64,000 nt of DNA, taken from NCBI GenBank assembly GCA_001464425.1, contig LNEK01000035.1, forward strand, positions 62,001 to 126,000. Reading direction: 5' to 3'. Source of the DNA: Alphaproteobacteria bacterium Ga0077535. Lineage in GTDB: Bacteria > Pseudomonadota > Alphaproteobacteria > Caulobacterales > Aquidulcibacteraceae. Every line of letters starts with the position of its first letter. Position 1 is the first letter of the stretch. Positions 54,001-62,204 of the stretch are shown piece after piece. Under the pieces are notes generated by a model that was given only the letters and a program-made list of their open reading frames with translations, had not been told where the DNA came from and did not search any database. The position numbers were made by a program, and so were the translations under genes.

Positions 54001-54552
54001 GAAAAAGAAGATGTCGCCCAGGCGGTCACCAAATTGCGCCGCGCGATCACGACTTTGAACAATGAAGGCCGCGCGCGTTTGTTGCGCGCGTTCGAAGAAG
54101 TGGACGCGCATTTTGCGCAGCTGTTCTCGACTCTGTTCGAGGGCGGCCAGGCGAATTTGAAGCTGACGGAGAGCGAAGATCCCCTCGAGGCGGGCCTCGA
54201 AATTTTCGCGCAGCCGCCCGGCAAACGGCTCACCAATCTCTCGCTGCTCTCCGGCGGAGAACAAGCGTTGACGGCGACAGCTCTGATCTTCGCGGTGTTC
54301 CTCGCGAACCCTGCCCCGCTTTGTGTGCTCGACGAAGTCGATGCGCCGCTTGATGACGCCAATGTCGATCGCTTTTGCCGGATGCTGGAAGAGATGAAGC
54401 GGCTGACGACAACGCGCTTTATTGTGATCACGCACAATCCGGTGACGATGTCGCGGATGGACCGGCTCTATGGCGTGACGATGCCGGAGCAAGGTCTGTC
54501 GCAGCTGGTGAGCGTCGATCTCGGGCGGGCGCAGGCGTTGGCGGCGGAATAG
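51100..54552 (+). CDS. smc: Chromosome segregation ATPase SMC
   Basis: An 1150-residue SMC. Walker A GPNGCGKS is at residues 31-38, the Q-loop region in the N-terminal head. Long Ala/Glu/Lys-rich coiled coils run about 165-495 and 650-1000, around a hinge near 500-640 (ALEVERGYERALAAALGEDIEA). The C-terminal head has the signature LSLLSGGEQALTATAL and Walker B PLCVLDEVDAPLDDANV. It starts at GTG 51100. It works with ScpA/ScpB, which are not in the window, to organise and segregate the chromosome. Confidence 0.97.
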   Translation: MNITELRLLGFKSFVDPAKAPIENGLTGVVGPNGCGKSNLLEAVRWVMGATSAKSMRASDMEDVIFAGSAGRPAREFAEVTVVLTQARGRAPAPFQGEDTLEVTRRIRRGLGSLYRINGKEVRAKDVQLLFADAATGANSPALVRQGQISELIAAKPQNRRRILEDAAGIAGLHARRHEADLKLKAAETNLTRLDEVLAEIEGQAASLKKQARQAERYRGLAQTLRETEALLLHRRWTEARQREADAHGLLRDAERVVAQAAADSSAAERSANEAREALGPLREEEMVAAAVLRRLEGVRVGLERDVAEADAVIARCDEDARRAQDESQRLAALKGDAEAALTRLTAELSELGSGDEKHAAAALKAAETARDAASAKRAEAEAKLEKLAADAAASKARAQALSDAAATARAHLARLAERQRGLEAQIKALPASAELEQRAKAAKAATAKAADETAKHRAALGEAEAALLKAEAADENTWGPYRAAETAFNALQAEMRGLEKLTPPEAGKFPPVLNALEVERGYERALAAALGEDIEASVNVDAPLRWAGAEAPFATLPSGAEALAKFVKAPEALAARLALVGVVDAKDGAKLAKQLAPGARLVSREGDLWRWDGFVRRADAPQPAAARLEHKNRLAAARAELKSAETKLAEAKAVSEKAKAERQSIETKLRAMRGDTQKFLAAEAQAVREAERIEAELARLAERSADLDAQTQALAAEVKEAEAAASIAAGAIGDAPAQSDDETVRTARADVDFARASAADAAASAAALVRDKAQRDARRGVVAAETKQWQARIGDAEKRLAALSAELGAIEKRREAAKAAPVEARAKLEALMDEAGAAEQRRQGASDKVAQAETAARQANDAARAAEQAHAAAREKRASAEAYAESARARVVDVTTLSHEQASVPPEQLAGLAGALLNGPLGEAPIGEVERRLERLKAEREAAGPVNLRAQEELAEAQERIDTLTREKEDVAQAVTKLRRAITTLNNEGRARLLRAFEEVDAHFAQLFSTLFEGGQANLKLTESEDPLEAGLEIFAQPPGKRLTNLSLLSGGEQALTATALIFAVFLANPAPLCVLDEVDAPLDDANVDRFCRMLEEMKRLTTTRFIVITHNPVTMSRMDRLYGVTMPEQGLSQLVSVDLGRAQALAAE

Positions 54553-54554
54553 TA

Positions 54555-54649
54555 TGGACCGCCGGCGCCTCGCCGGCATGTGTCCGATTGAACAGGCATA
54601 AGCGATTGGGCACGGGCGGCGCCGTGCGGGCGAGGGCGCCGGCGGTCCA
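54555..54649. repeat. Palindromic intergenic repeat, copy B
   Basis: The left arm TGGACCGCCGGCGCCTCGCC (from 54555) pairs with the right arm CGAGGGCGCCGGCGGTCCA (to 54649), with one insertion and one mismatch. It shares its arms with copies A and D and starts three bases after the smc stop. Confidence 0.8.
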
Positions 54650-54665
54650 GACGTGCGCGTCCGGT

Positions 54666-54698
54666 CGCGGCAAACTTGGTTTGTCGCGGTGCTAATTT
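54666..54698 (+). terminator. Probable terminator between smc and the convergent gene
   Basis: CGCGGCAAAC (54666-54675) pairs with GTTTGTCGCG (54679-54688) across a three-base loop with one G-U pair, followed by GTGCTAATTTT. Confidence 0.55.
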
Positions 54699-54716
54699 TA
54701 GCGGTGTGCGTTTGGC

Positions 54717-55241
54717 CTACGAGGTGTCGGCTGCGGGCGTGGCGAACACCAGCGACGCTAGGCGCTCAGCCGGCGGGTGCGTCGGGATGAGCGGCGCGAG
54801 GCGGGTGAGGCCGGCGCGGAGGCGTCGCCACAGGACGCGCGCGTAAGAGTCGAGATTTGCGAGCGCTTCGGCGATGCGCGTGAAGCGCACGCCGAGATCA
54901 CGCGCGCGCAGGTGACGGCGCAGGCGTGAGCCGATCGCGGCGCGTCGGACTTGGCGCGGGATCAGGCGCCGGCGAAAGCCGGGCGCGGCGAAGTTGCGGC
55001 GCTGGCGCGGCTGCCGCCGCCGCAACCGGCCGATCTGGGCGGCGCGCGCTAGAACGAGGTGCGCAACCAGGCGCGCCATGAAATCGAGGTCGAGCAATTG
55101 GTAGCGGCGTCGAACGTGACGCCGGTTCGGCCGGGCGGTGAGTGAAAAGAGCACCTGCCCGATCCAGACGAGCGCCAACCGCGCCCAAGCGCTGAGCCTG
55201 GAGACGCGGTGTTCGCTGATGATGGATCGGAAGGGTTTCAT
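54717..55241 (-). CDS. Arg-rich protein of unknown function
   Basis: A 174-residue, strongly basic protein. The first 45 residues include a short hydrophobic helix (WARLALVWIGQVLFSLTA). The rest is full of Arg (RRRYQLLDLDFMARLVAHLVLARAAQIG, then RLRRRQPRQRR and RRHLRARDLGVRFTRIAEAL). The LLDLDFMARLV region looks like real structured sequence. ATG 55241 is the best start; the open frame upstream falls in a repeat. I do not recognise it and cannot rule out that the basic half is over-called. Confidence 0.5.
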   Translation of the reverse strand: MKPFRSIISEHRVSRLSAWARLALVWIGQVLFSLTARPNRRHVRRRYQLLDLDFMARLVAHLVLARAAQIGRLRRRQPRQRRNFAAPGFRRRLIPRQVRRAAIGSRLRRHLRARDLGVRFTRIAEALANLDSYARVLWRRLRAGLTRLAPLIPTHPPAERLASLVFATPAADTS

Positions 55242-55249
55242 GCCCGCCA

Positions 55250-55329
55250 GTATGGATCGGTGGCGGATCGGTCGGATTGGTGCGGCGCTATCCCCGTATT
55301 GACGGGCCGGCGAGTCCCCGGCGGTCCAT
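55250..55329. repeat. Eroded palindromic repeat, copy C
   Basis: The right part GCCGGCGAGTCCCCGGCGGTCC resembles the right arm of copies A, B and D, while the left part (TATGGATCGGTGGCGG) has decayed. It lies between the Arg-rich gene and the atp operon promoter. Confidence 0.45.
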
Positions 55330-55363
55330 GAAATTGAGCAACAAATGTCGCACGAGGGTTTCC

Positions 55364-55391
55364 TTGACCCCCGGGTCGCCCCTGCTAGTTT
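55364..55391 (+). promoter_or_regulatory. Probable promoter of the F0 ATP synthase operon
   Basis: TTGACC (55364-55369) and TAGTTT (55386-55391) are 16 bases apart, about 60 bases ahead of the atpI start. A closely similar -10 (TAGTTT) occurs before the YqhA gene at 17057. Confidence 0.6.
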
Positions 55392-55452
55392 CCGCGCGCG
55401 CGAACAGGGGGCTCTCGCTTGAGTCGCCCCTTTTGGGCGCGTGGACCGTTCG

Positions 55453-55791
55453 ATGGCTGACAACAAACCGCCCGAGGACGCCCTTTCCGACCTGCGTCGG
55501 CGTGTGAACGCTGCGCGGGGCGAAGGCGCCTCAGACGCTCCCCCTCCGCAAAGCCCAGCTTCGCTGGCGATGCGATACGGCGGGGAGTTTGGCGCGGCTG
55601 TTATTGTCGGCGCGTTGCTCGGCTATGGCGTCGATCATTTCGTCCACACGACACCGTGGGGGCTGATCGTCGGCATGGGGCTGGGTTTCGCGGCGGGGGT
55701 CGTGAATGTGGTGCGCGTGGCGCAATCGTATTCGCGGGCCAATCCAATCGACCCGAATGCGCCGTCCGTCCCGGACGACGAAGAGGATTAA
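55453..55791 (+). CDS. atpI: ATP synthase protein I (AtpI)
   Basis: A 112-residue protein with a polar N-terminus (MADNKPPEDALSDLRRRV), then two membrane helices around FGAAVIVGALLGYGVDHFVH and GLIVGMGLGFAAGVVNVVRVA, ending in an acidic tail. This is the alphaproteobacterial AtpI layout; it helps assemble the c-ring. A GTG at 55441 is an alternative start. It is the first gene of the F0 operon, eight bases before atpB. Confidence 0.88.
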   Translation: MADNKPPEDALSDLRRRVNAARGEGASDAPPPQSPASLAMRYGGEFGAAVIVGALLGYGVDHFVHTTPWGLIVGMGLGFAAGVVNVVRVAQSYSRANPIDPNAPSVPDDEED

Positions 55792-55799
55792 GACCGGCC

Positions 55800-56537
55800 G
55801 TGGCTGACAACCCGATTGAACAGTTCGGTATCCATCCGATCGCTACCAATGCGAGCCTCGCGATGGTGGGCGGCGCGGTGCTGGCCGCGTGGTTCTTCAA
55901 TTGGGCGATGAAGCCGGCCGCTTTGGTGCCGAACCGCGCGCAAGTGGTGGCTGAAGGCGCTTACGGCTTTATCCACGGCATGCTGAAAGATGCGGCCGGC
56001 ACTGAAGGCGTGAAGAAGTTTCTGCCCTTCGTGTTCACGCTCTTTCTCTTCATTTTCATGGCCAACATGCTGGGGATGTTCCCCGGTGTTTTCGGCGTGC
56101 ATCACATCTTCACGCCGACCAGCCAGATCGTGGTCACAGCCGCCTTGGCTTTGATGGTGTTTTTCACCGTCATCATCGTCGGCTTCGCCAAGAACGGCAT
56201 GAAGTTCTTCAAGCTGTTCGCGCCGTCCGGCGTGCCCGGCTACATTTTGCCGTTCGTGATCCTGATCGAAGTGATCTCGTTCTTCTCGCGGCCGCTCAGC
56301 CACGCGGTTCGTCTATGGGCGAACATTCTGGCCGGCCACATTCTGCTGAAAGTGTTTGCGGGCTTCGTGCCGGCGCTGATCGCCGCGGGCGGCTTTTACG
56401 GCATTCTCTCGATCCTGCCGCTGGCGATGACAGTGGCGCTCTACGGCCTCGAATTCCTGGTCGCGTTCCTACAAGCGTACGTGTTCGCGATCCTGACCTG
56501 CATCTATCTCAACGACGCACTTCACCCCGGGCACTAA
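55800..56537 (+). CDS. atpB: ATP synthase F0 subunit a
   Basis: A 245-residue membrane subunit forming the proton half-channels. The essential Arg is in [17 protein letters not shown] near residue 175, and the last helices contain [24 protein letters not shown]. It starts at GTG 55800 with GAAGAGGA upstream. Second gene of the F0 cluster. Confidence 0.96.
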   Translation: MADNPIEQFGIHPIATNASLAMVGGAVLAAWFFNWAMKPAALVPNRAQVVAEGAYGFIHGMLKDAAGTEGVKKFLPFVFTLFLFIFMANMLGMFPGVFGVHHIFTPTSQIVVTAALALMVFFTVIIVGFAKNGMKFFKLFAPSGVPGYILPFVILIEVISFFSRPLSHAVRLWANILAGHILLKVFAGFVPALIAAGGFYGILSILPLAMTVALYGLEFLVAFLQAYVFAILTCIYLNDALHPGH

Positions 56538-56577
56538 CGCTCATCATCACAGCAAGAGTTTTTTGAGGGAGTTTAAT

Positions 56578-56805
56578 ATGGACGCGGAAGCGGCAAAGTA
56601 CATCGGCGCGGGTCTGGCTTGCCTTGGCATGCTCGGCGCGGCCATCGGCGTGGGCAACATCTTCGGCAGCTTCCTCTCGGCTGCGATCCGCAACCCGTCG
56701 GCGGCCCAAGGCCAGTTCGGCAACCTGATCTTCGGCTTCGCGGTGACTGAAGCGCTCGGCATCTTCTCGCTGCTGATCGCCATCCTGCTTCTGTTCGTGG
56801 TGTAA
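56578..56805 (+). CDS. atpE: ATP synthase F0 subunit c
   Basis: A 75-residue two-helix proteolipid. The Gly-rich first helix ([14 protein letters not shown]) and the loop RNPSAAQGQ lead to a second helix with the proton-carrying Glu58 (AVTEALGIF). It forms the rotor ring. ATG 56578 has GAGGGAG upstream; an upstream in-frame start would add only five residues. Confidence 0.97.
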   Translation: MDAEAAKYIGAGLACLGMLGAAIGVGNIFGSFLSAAIRNPSAAQGQFGNLIFGFAVTEALGIFSLLIAILLLFVV

Positions 56806-56814
56806 GCAACGATC

Positions 56815-57390
56815 ATGGCCAGCCCAGCCGCTGACACGCATGCCGCCGACGCTGCTCATGGAGCGGCTGACGCCGTCCATGCCGCCGACGCCGCCCCTGG
56901 CGCGGCGGCGGCTGGCGGCGAGCATGCGGCGGCGACGTTTCCGCCGTTCGACTCATCGCTGTTCTCGAGCCAGCTGATCTGGTTCGCGATCACGTTCGCC
57001 GCGCTCTATTTCATCGTCTCGCGCTTCATCCTGCCCAGCGTTTCCGCTGTGCTCGAAAAGCGCGCGGCGACGGTGTCGGGCGATCTGGAAGCCGCCGCGC
57101 AGAAGAGCGCAGCCGCTGAAGAAGCGCGGACGCAAGCAGAGAAGGCTTCGGCCAAGGCTCGCGCCGAAGCGCGGGCCATGATCGATGCGGCGCGCGCGGA
57201 CATGACGGCGAAGCTGACGGCTGAGCAGGAGGCTGCGGAAACGCGGCTGACGGCGAAAATCACGGCTGCAGAGGCCAAGGTCGCCGAAGCCCGCGCCAAG
57301 GCGTTGGCGGAAGTGCCGGGCATCGCGGAGACGCTGGCGCGCGACATCGCTGAAAAGCTGGCCCCCGCCGGCAAGCGCAACGCGGCCTAG
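56815..57390 (+). CDS. ATP synthase F0 subunit b'
   Basis: A 191-residue subunit with a long Ala/His-rich N-terminal extension, one membrane helix (QLIWFAITFAALYFIVSRF near 55-75) and a long charged helix that pairs with subunit b as the stator stalk. Having both b' and b is usual for photosynthetic and alphaproteobacterial enzymes. Directly between atpE and the b gene. Confidence 0.93.
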   Translation: MASPAADTHAADAAHGAADAVHAADAAPGAAAAGGEHAAATFPPFDSSLFSSQLIWFAITFAALYFIVSRFILPSVSAVLEKRAATVSGDLEAAAQKSAAAEEARTQAEKASAKARAEARAMIDAARADMTAKLTAEQEAAETRLTAKITAAEAKVAEARAKALAEVPGIAETLARDIAEKLAPAGKRNAA

Positions 57391-57400
57391 GAGAAGCGCG

Positions 57401-57886
57401 ATGGAAATCACCGCGACAGAAATCGCCTTCCTGGCCCTGCTGATGTTCATCGGCTTGCTGGTGTACCTCAAAGTGCCGCAGCAGATCGCTGGCGCGCTCG
57501 ATCAGAAGTCGCAAGCCATCGCGCACGAACTGCACGAGGCGCGGCGTCTGCGTGAAGAAGCGGAGAAGCTGCACGCTGAGTATGAAGCGAAGCGCGCGGC
57601 CGCCGAAAGCGAAGCGAAAGCGATCGTCGCAGCCGCGAAAGAGCAAGCGGCGACGGTGGCTGAAGAAACGCGTCAGTCGATGATGGCGGCGATGGCGCGG
57701 CGCGAAGAACAAGCCGAGGATCGCATCGCTTCGGCCGGCGCTAAGGCGGCCGACGAAGTTCGCGCCGCGGCCGCGGAAGCTGCGATCGCTGCAGCCGAGC
57801 GGATGATCCGCGAGCGCATGAATGACGACGCACAAGCGGCTTTGGTCCGCGACGGCGTCGGCGAGATGGCGCGCAAGTTCGGCTGA
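57401..57886 (+). CDS. atpF: ATP synthase F0 subunit b
   Basis: A 161-residue stator subunit with an N-terminal membrane helix (EIAFLALLMFIGLLVYLKVP) followed by a continuous charged helix (EARRLREEAEKLHAEYEAKRA onward). Eleven bases after b'. The F1 genes are not in the window, consistent with the split atp clusters of Alphaproteobacteria. Confidence 0.95.
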   Translation: MEITATEIAFLALLMFIGLLVYLKVPQQIAGALDQKSQAIAHELHEARRLREEAEKLHAEYEAKRAAAESEAKAIVAAAKEQAATVAEETRQSMMAAMARREEQAEDRIASAGAKAADEVRAAAAEAAIAAAERMIRERMNDDAQAALVRDGVGEMARKFG

Positions 57887-57939
57887 TTTTCCAAGTATTG
57901 AGATTTGGGTTTAGGGTCGGTTCCGGGAGGGACTGACCT

Positions 57940-58305
57940 ATGAACCTTATTGCGCGCCTGCTCGTGGTGTTGGTGGCGCTGGCGCATGTCGGCTTTTTGG
58001 TGCTGGAGATGTTTCTCTGGTCCGGACCGATCGGGCAGCGCGTGTTTGCGATGACGCCGGAATTTGCGACGCAGACGGCGGTGCTGGCGGCCAATCAGGG
58101 CTTCTATAACGGCATCCTTGCCGCGGGTCTGTTGTGGGGCGCGCTGCGCAACGACCGCGCGTTCATGATCTTCTTCCTGCTGTGCGTGATCGTGGCCGGC
58201 GTGTTCGGCAGCCTCACTGCGAAGATGAGCATCCTCTACATCCAAGCCGCGCCGGGCTTAGTTGCATTGCTCGCAGTTCTGGCGGCACGGCAGAAGGCGG
58301 CTTAG
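57940..58305 (+). CDS. DUF1304 membrane protein
   Basis: A 121-residue protein with four membrane helices. The start LIARLLVVLVALAHVGFLVLEMFLW and the AANQGFYNGILAAGLLWG segment near 45 are typical of DUF1304. Function unknown. It follows the atp operon by 53 bases and ends 15 bases from the convergent gcvPB stop. Confidence 0.88.
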   Translation: MNLIARLLVVLVALAHVGFLVLEMFLWSGPIGQRVFAMTPEFATQTAVLAANQGFYNGILAAGLLWGALRNDRAFMIFFLLCVIVAGVFGSLTAKMSILYIQAAPGLVALLAVLAARQKAA

Positions 58306-58320
58306 GGCGCCGCCCCGCCG

Positions 58321-59871
58321 CTATTCCGCGGCGACCTTCGCGCCGGCTGTGTTATCGCCCCGTTTCCAGCGGAGTTTCGGTTGGCGGGCGGCGCGGGTGT
58401 CGTCAAGACGGCGCATCGGTGTGAGCTTTGGCGCTTGCTTGAAGAATTGCACGTCGCCGGCGTTCACGCGTTCGGCAAGCGCGATCATCACGTCGGCGAA
58501 GCGATCGAGTTCGCGTTTGGGTTCGGTTTCGGTGGGTTCGATCAGCATCGCGCCGTGGACAACGAGCGGGAAGTACGTTGTGAACGGGTGATAGCCTTCG
58601 TCAAGCAGCGCTTTGGCCATATCGATGGTTTCGACGCCCTTCGGTTTGATCGATGAATCATCGAGCAGCACTTCGTGCATGCAGGGGCCGTCGCCGAACG
58701 GCGCGTTGAAGTGCGGCTTCAGGCGCGCGAGCAGATAGTTCGCGTTGAGCACTGCGTCTTCCGCGACTTGCCGGAGGCCGTCGCTGCCGTGGCTCATCAT
58801 GTAGGTGAGCGCGCGGGTGAACATGCCCATCTGGCCATGGAACGCGCACATGCGGCCGAATGGTTTTTTGCCCGTGCCGGCGAGTTCTTCGACGTGTTCG
58901 GCGAAGGCGAGCTGATGCTTGCCGCCGGTTTTGTCGATGACGATCAGCGGCAGCGGCGCGAAGGGCGCGAGCGCTTCGGAAAGTACAGTCGGGCCGGCGC
59001 CGGGGCCGCCGCCGCCGTGCGGCGTGGAGAACGTCTTGTGCAGGTTGATGTGCATCGCGTCGATGCCGAGATCGCCGGGGCGGACCTTGCCGACGATGGC
59101 GTTGTAATTGGCGCCGTCGCAGTAGAAGTACGCGCCGGCTTCGTGGATAGCGTCGGCGATGCGTTTGATCTCCGGTTCGAACAGGCCGCACGTGTTCGGG
59201 TTGGTGATCATGATGGCGGCGACGTCGGGGCCAAGCTTGGCTTTCACATCATCGAGATGGACGCGGCCATCATCGCGCGCGGGGATTTCGTCGACGGTGA
59301 AACCAGCGGCGGCGGCGGTGGCGGGATTGGTCCCGTGCGCGGAGCTGGGCACGAGCACGCGCTTGCGCTTATCGCCCTCGCCGCGCGCCTCGAGCGCAGC
59401 TTTAATCGCGAGCATGCCGCAGAACTCGCCGTGCGCGCCGGCTTTCGGTGAGAGCGCGACAGCGGGCATGCCGGTGAGCGTGCAAAGCCAGTGCGCCAAC
59501 TCTTCCATCAATTCGAGCGCGCCTTGAATGGTGGAGGTCGGCTGCAATGGGTGGAGATCGGCGAAGCCTTCAAAGCGCGCGGCGCGCTCGTTGAGGCGCG
59601 GATTGTGCTTCATCGTGCACGAGCCCAGCGGAAAGAGGCCGAGATCGATGGCGTAGTTTTTTTGGCTGAGGCGCACGAAGTGGCGCATCGTCTCCGGCTC
59701 GGAGAAGCCAGGCAGATCGAGCGCTGCTTTGCGGCCGAGGCCGCCGAGTTTGTTCGGCGTGCCTTTGGGCGCCGGCAGATCGACGCCCGTGCCGGTGGCG
59801 TGGCCGGATTCGAAGATGAGCGCTTCGGCTTGCAGTAGGCCGCGATTGCCGGAGGTGGTTTCGGTGATCAC
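58321..59871 (-). CDS. gcvPB: Glycine dehydrogenase (decarboxylating) subunit 2
   Basis: A 516-residue PLP enzyme. It has LGSCTMKHNPRLNE near residue 80, SSAHGTNPATAAAAGF near 175 and the PLP lysine in HINLHKTFSTPHGGGGPG near 275. With GcvPA it forms the two-subunit P-protein that decarboxylates glycine and passes the aminomethyl group to the lipoyl arm of GcvH. It starts at GTG 59871. Separated from gcvPA by a 106-base gap that holds palindromic repeat D, so expression may be modulated there. Confidence 0.96.
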   Translation of the reverse strand: MITETTSGNRGLLQAEALIFESGHATGTGVDLPAPKGTPNKLGGLGRKAALDLPGFSEPETMRHFVRLSQKNYAIDLGLFPLGSCTMKHNPRLNERAARFEGFADLHPLQPTSTIQGALELMEELAHWLCTLTGMPAVALSPKAGAHGEFCGMLAIKAALEARGEGDKRKRVLVPSSAHGTNPATAAAAGFTVDEIPARDDGRVHLDDVKAKLGPDVAAIMITNPNTCGLFEPEIKRIADAIHEAGAYFYCDGANYNAIVGKVRPGDLGIDAMHINLHKTFSTPHGGGGPGAGPTVLSEALAPFAPLPLIVIDKTGGKHQLAFAEHVEELAGTGKKPFGRMCAFHGQMGMFTRALTYMMSHGSDGLRQVAEDAVLNANYLLARLKPHFNAPFGDGPCMHEVLLDDSSIKPKGVETIDMAKALLDEGYHPFTTYFPLVVHGAMLIEPTETEPKRELDRFADVMIALAERVNAGDVQFFKQAPKLTPMRRLDDTRAARQPKLRWKRGDNTAGAKVAAE

Positions 59872-59884
59872 GACAGTGCTCCAT

Positions 59885-59970
59885 CAATATGGACCGCCGG
59901 CGCCCCGCCGGCCGGCGCTAAAATTCCAAAGAGTGGCGCAGGCCGGCGAGGGCGCCGGCCGTCCATATTG
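59885..59970. repeat. Palindromic intergenic repeat, copy D
   Basis: The left arm CAATATGGACCGCCGGCGCC (from 59885) and the right arm GGCGCCGGCCGTCCATATTG (to 59970) pair over about 28 bases with few mismatches. It sits inside the gcv operon between gcvPA and gcvPB. Confidence 0.85.
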
Positions 59971-59977
59971 GCAGCAC

Positions 59978-61321
59978 TCATGCCAGCACCTCTTTCAGCG
60001 CCTTGGCGTAGGCGGCGATGTCTTCGTCGGTGTTCATTTCGGTGGCGCAGGTGATGAGGACGTTGTCCATCTTCGCGTGCGGATTGAGGCGGCTCATGGC
60101 GACACCGCCGATGACGCCCTTCTCTGCGAGCGCATCGACGACGCCCTGCGCCGGCTTCTTCAACAGCAGCGCGATCTCGTTGAAGTAGCGTTTGGTGAGG
60201 ATTTCGACGCCGGAGATTTTGTCGAGCGCGTCAGCGAGCGCGATCGCTTTCTCGTGATTGAGTGTGGCGAGTTGGCGGAGGCCCTTCTCGCCAAGCAGCG
60301 TCATGTGGATGGTCCAGGCGAGCTGGCAGAGGCCTGAGTTCGTGCAGATGTTGCTCGTCGCCTTTTCGCGGCGGATGTGTTGCTCGCGCGTGGAGAGCGT
60401 CAGCACGAAGCCGCGCTTGCCGTCGGCGTCAAGCGTCTCGCCGGCGACGCGGCCAGGCATTTGGCGGATGTATTTTTCTTTGACGGCGAAGAGACCAACG
60501 TAAGGGCCGCCGAAGTTGAGCGCGTTACCAATCGATTGGCCTTCGCCGCAGACGATGTCAGCGCCGTACGCGCCGGCCGGCTCGATCGCGCCGAAGGCGA
60601 CTGCTTCGGTGAATGTCGCGATCATAAGTGCGCCAGCGCCGCGCGCCGCTTCGCCAATTTTGGTGAGGTCGGTGATCGTGCCGAACACGTTCGGCGATTG
60701 CACAATGACGCCAGCGACGTCCGCGTCGAGATGCTTCGTCACCGCGGCTTCATCATCGATGGCCGCAGGCAGCGCGACCACTTCAAGGCCGAGCGCTTCG
60801 CAGGCGGTGCGGGCAGTGTCCGTGTAGTGCGGATGGACGCCGCCGGAGAAGATGATCTTCTTCCGCTTGGTGACGCGCGCCGCCATCATCGCAGCTTCAG
60901 CGCAGGCGGTGGAGCCGTCGTACATCGAGGCGTTGGCGACTTCCATGTCGAGCAATTGCGCGACTTGGGATTGAAATTCGTAGAGCGCCTGCAGCGTGCC
61001 TTGCGCGATTTCAGGCTGGTACGGCGTGTAGGCGGTGAGGAATTCGCTGCGCTGGATCAAGTGATCGACGCTCGCCGGCACGTGGTGGCGATAGGCGCCG
61101 GCGCCGAGGAAGAACGCGGTGCGGCCGGCGGGCGTGTTCTTCTCCGCCAGGCGCTGCATGTGGCGATGCACTTCGATCTCGCCCTGCGCTTTCGGCAGTG
61201 GCACGAGGTCTTTCAGCAGCGCGTGCTTCGGGACATCGATGAAGAGATCGTCGACGTTTTTCGCGCCGATCACGCTCAGCATTTGCTGGCGGTCAACATC
61301 GGTGAGCGGGAGGTATCTCAT
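59978..61321 (-). CDS. gcvPA: Glycine dehydrogenase (decarboxylating) subunit 1
   Basis: A 447-residue partner of GcvPB, starting [15 protein letters not shown]. It has [39 protein letters not shown] and [18 protein letters not shown], all conserved in GcvPA. It lies 15 bases after the unknown gene of this operon. It needs GcvPB for activity. Confidence 0.97.
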   Translation of the reverse strand: MRYLPLTDVDRQQMLSVIGAKNVDDLFIDVPKHALLKDLVPLPKAQGEIEVHRHMQRLAEKNTPAGRTAFFLGAGAYRHHVPASVDHLIQRSEFLTAYTPYQPEIAQGTLQALYEFQSQVAQLLDMEVANASMYDGSTACAEAAMMAARVTKRKKIIFSGGVHPHYTDTARTACEALGLEVVALPAAIDDEAAVTKHLDADVAGVIVQSPNVFGTITDLTKIGEAARGAGALMIATFTEAVAFGAIEPAGAYGADIVCGEGQSIGNALNFGGPYVGLFAVKEKYIRQMPGRVAGETLDADGKRGFVLTLSTREQHIRREKATSNICTNSGLCQLAWTIHMTLLGEKGLRQLATLNHEKAIALADALDKISGVEILTKRYFNEIALLLKKPAQGVVDALAEKGVIGGVAMSRLNPHAKMDNVLITCATEMNTDEDIAAYAKALKEVLA

Positions 61322-61336
61322 TCAGCTTTGCTCGCC

Positions 61337-61828
61337 TTAAATTCTATTGATCTGCGTAATCTTGATGCCGCCGTCTGGATAGCGAACCAGGCGCACCCAG
61401 TGCTCTTCGCGCCCGGCCTGAGCCCATAGCCAACTGCGGATCGGCGGATCGGTCGGCTCATCCTTCGCGTGCGCATCCGAGGCCATTTCCTCGCTCAACA
61501 AGTCGAACCAGGGGCGCTCGTCAGATGCTTTGAAAAACCAGAGTTCTCGAAAGTAGGAGGATTGCGGACCTGTCGGACTGGGAAGATCAAACTCGCCAAA
61601 CGCCATGCCCGATAGGCTTCCCTCTTCCAGCATTGCGACAGCAGCGAGTCTTGGAACAAGCGCACCCTTTGGTCCCATTGTGTCGATAAGATTGGTATCG
61701 AACGACACCTCGACACCCAACGCGTGCACCATCGCGCATTGATGGTCGAAGTTCACCCAGGGCGCACGCAGCCAGCCGCGCACCGCTTCCTCAGCAAGAG
61801 TGTCGCGCGCGGGGGCCACCATGAGCAT
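61337..61828 (-). CDS. Unknown protein inside the glycine-cleavage operon
   Basis: A 163-residue soluble protein with no signal peptide or membrane helix. It contains WVNFDHQCAMVHALGVEVSF, a GPQSSYFRELWFFKASDERPWFDLLSEE stretch and a C-terminal RYPDGGIKITQI. ATG 61828 overlaps the gcvH stop (TGATG), so it is translated with gcvH. No glycine-cleavage component has this form and I recognise no family. AT content is a little higher than in the gcv genes, which suggests later insertion. Confidence 0.7.
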   Translation of the reverse strand: MLMVAPARDTLAEEAVRGWLRAPWVNFDHQCAMVHALGVEVSFDTNLIDTMGPKGALVPRLAAVAMLEEGSLSGMAFGEFDLPSPTGPQSSYFRELWFFKASDERPWFDLLSEEMASDAHAKDEPTDPPIRSWLWAQAGREEHWVRLVRYPDGGIKITQINRI

Positions 61829-62202
61829 CAAAGCCCCTTCACGTAATCTGCATACGCAGCTTCATCCATCAGCGCGTCGAGTTGGCTTTTGTCGGAAACC
61901 TTAAGTTTCACGAACCAGCCGGTAGCTTCGGGCGCTTCGTTGATGATCGGCCAATTTTCGCCAGTGATTTCGCTGTTGGTTTCGACGATCTCGCCCGAAA
62001 TCGGCGCGTACACATCGGACGCGGTCTTAGCGCTTTCGACGACGGCCATGTCGTCGCCCTGGGCGAAGCTTTTGCCGACAGCCGGAAGCTCGGCGTAGAC
62101 GACGTCGCCCAATTGCTCAGCGGCGTACGTGCTGATGCCGACAGTGGCGATGTCGCCGTCAAGGCGGACCCATTCGTGGTCTTTGGTGTAGCGCGTGGTC
62201 AT
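61828..62202 (-). CDS. gcvH: Glycine cleavage system H protein
   Basis: A 124-residue lipoyl carrier. It starts TTRYTKDHEWVRLDGDIATVGI, and the lipoylated Lys59 is in VVESAKTASDVYAP. It shuttles the aminomethyl intermediate between P, T and L proteins. It lies two bases after gcvT and overlaps the unknown gene. Confidence 0.97.
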   Translation of the reverse strand: MTTRYTKDHEWVRLDGDIATVGISTYAAEQLGDVVYAELPAVGKSFAQGDDMAVVESAKTASDVYAPISGEIVETNSEITGENWPIINEAPEATGWFVKLKVSDKSQLDALMDEAAYADYVKGL

Positions 62203-62204
62203 TG

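Noticed and set aside
50398-54579. A 1393-codon open frame opposite smc
   Set aside because: It is a high-GC shadow of the smc coiled coil: Arg/Cys/Ser-rich, no domain, and smc on the other strand has all its ATPase motifs.
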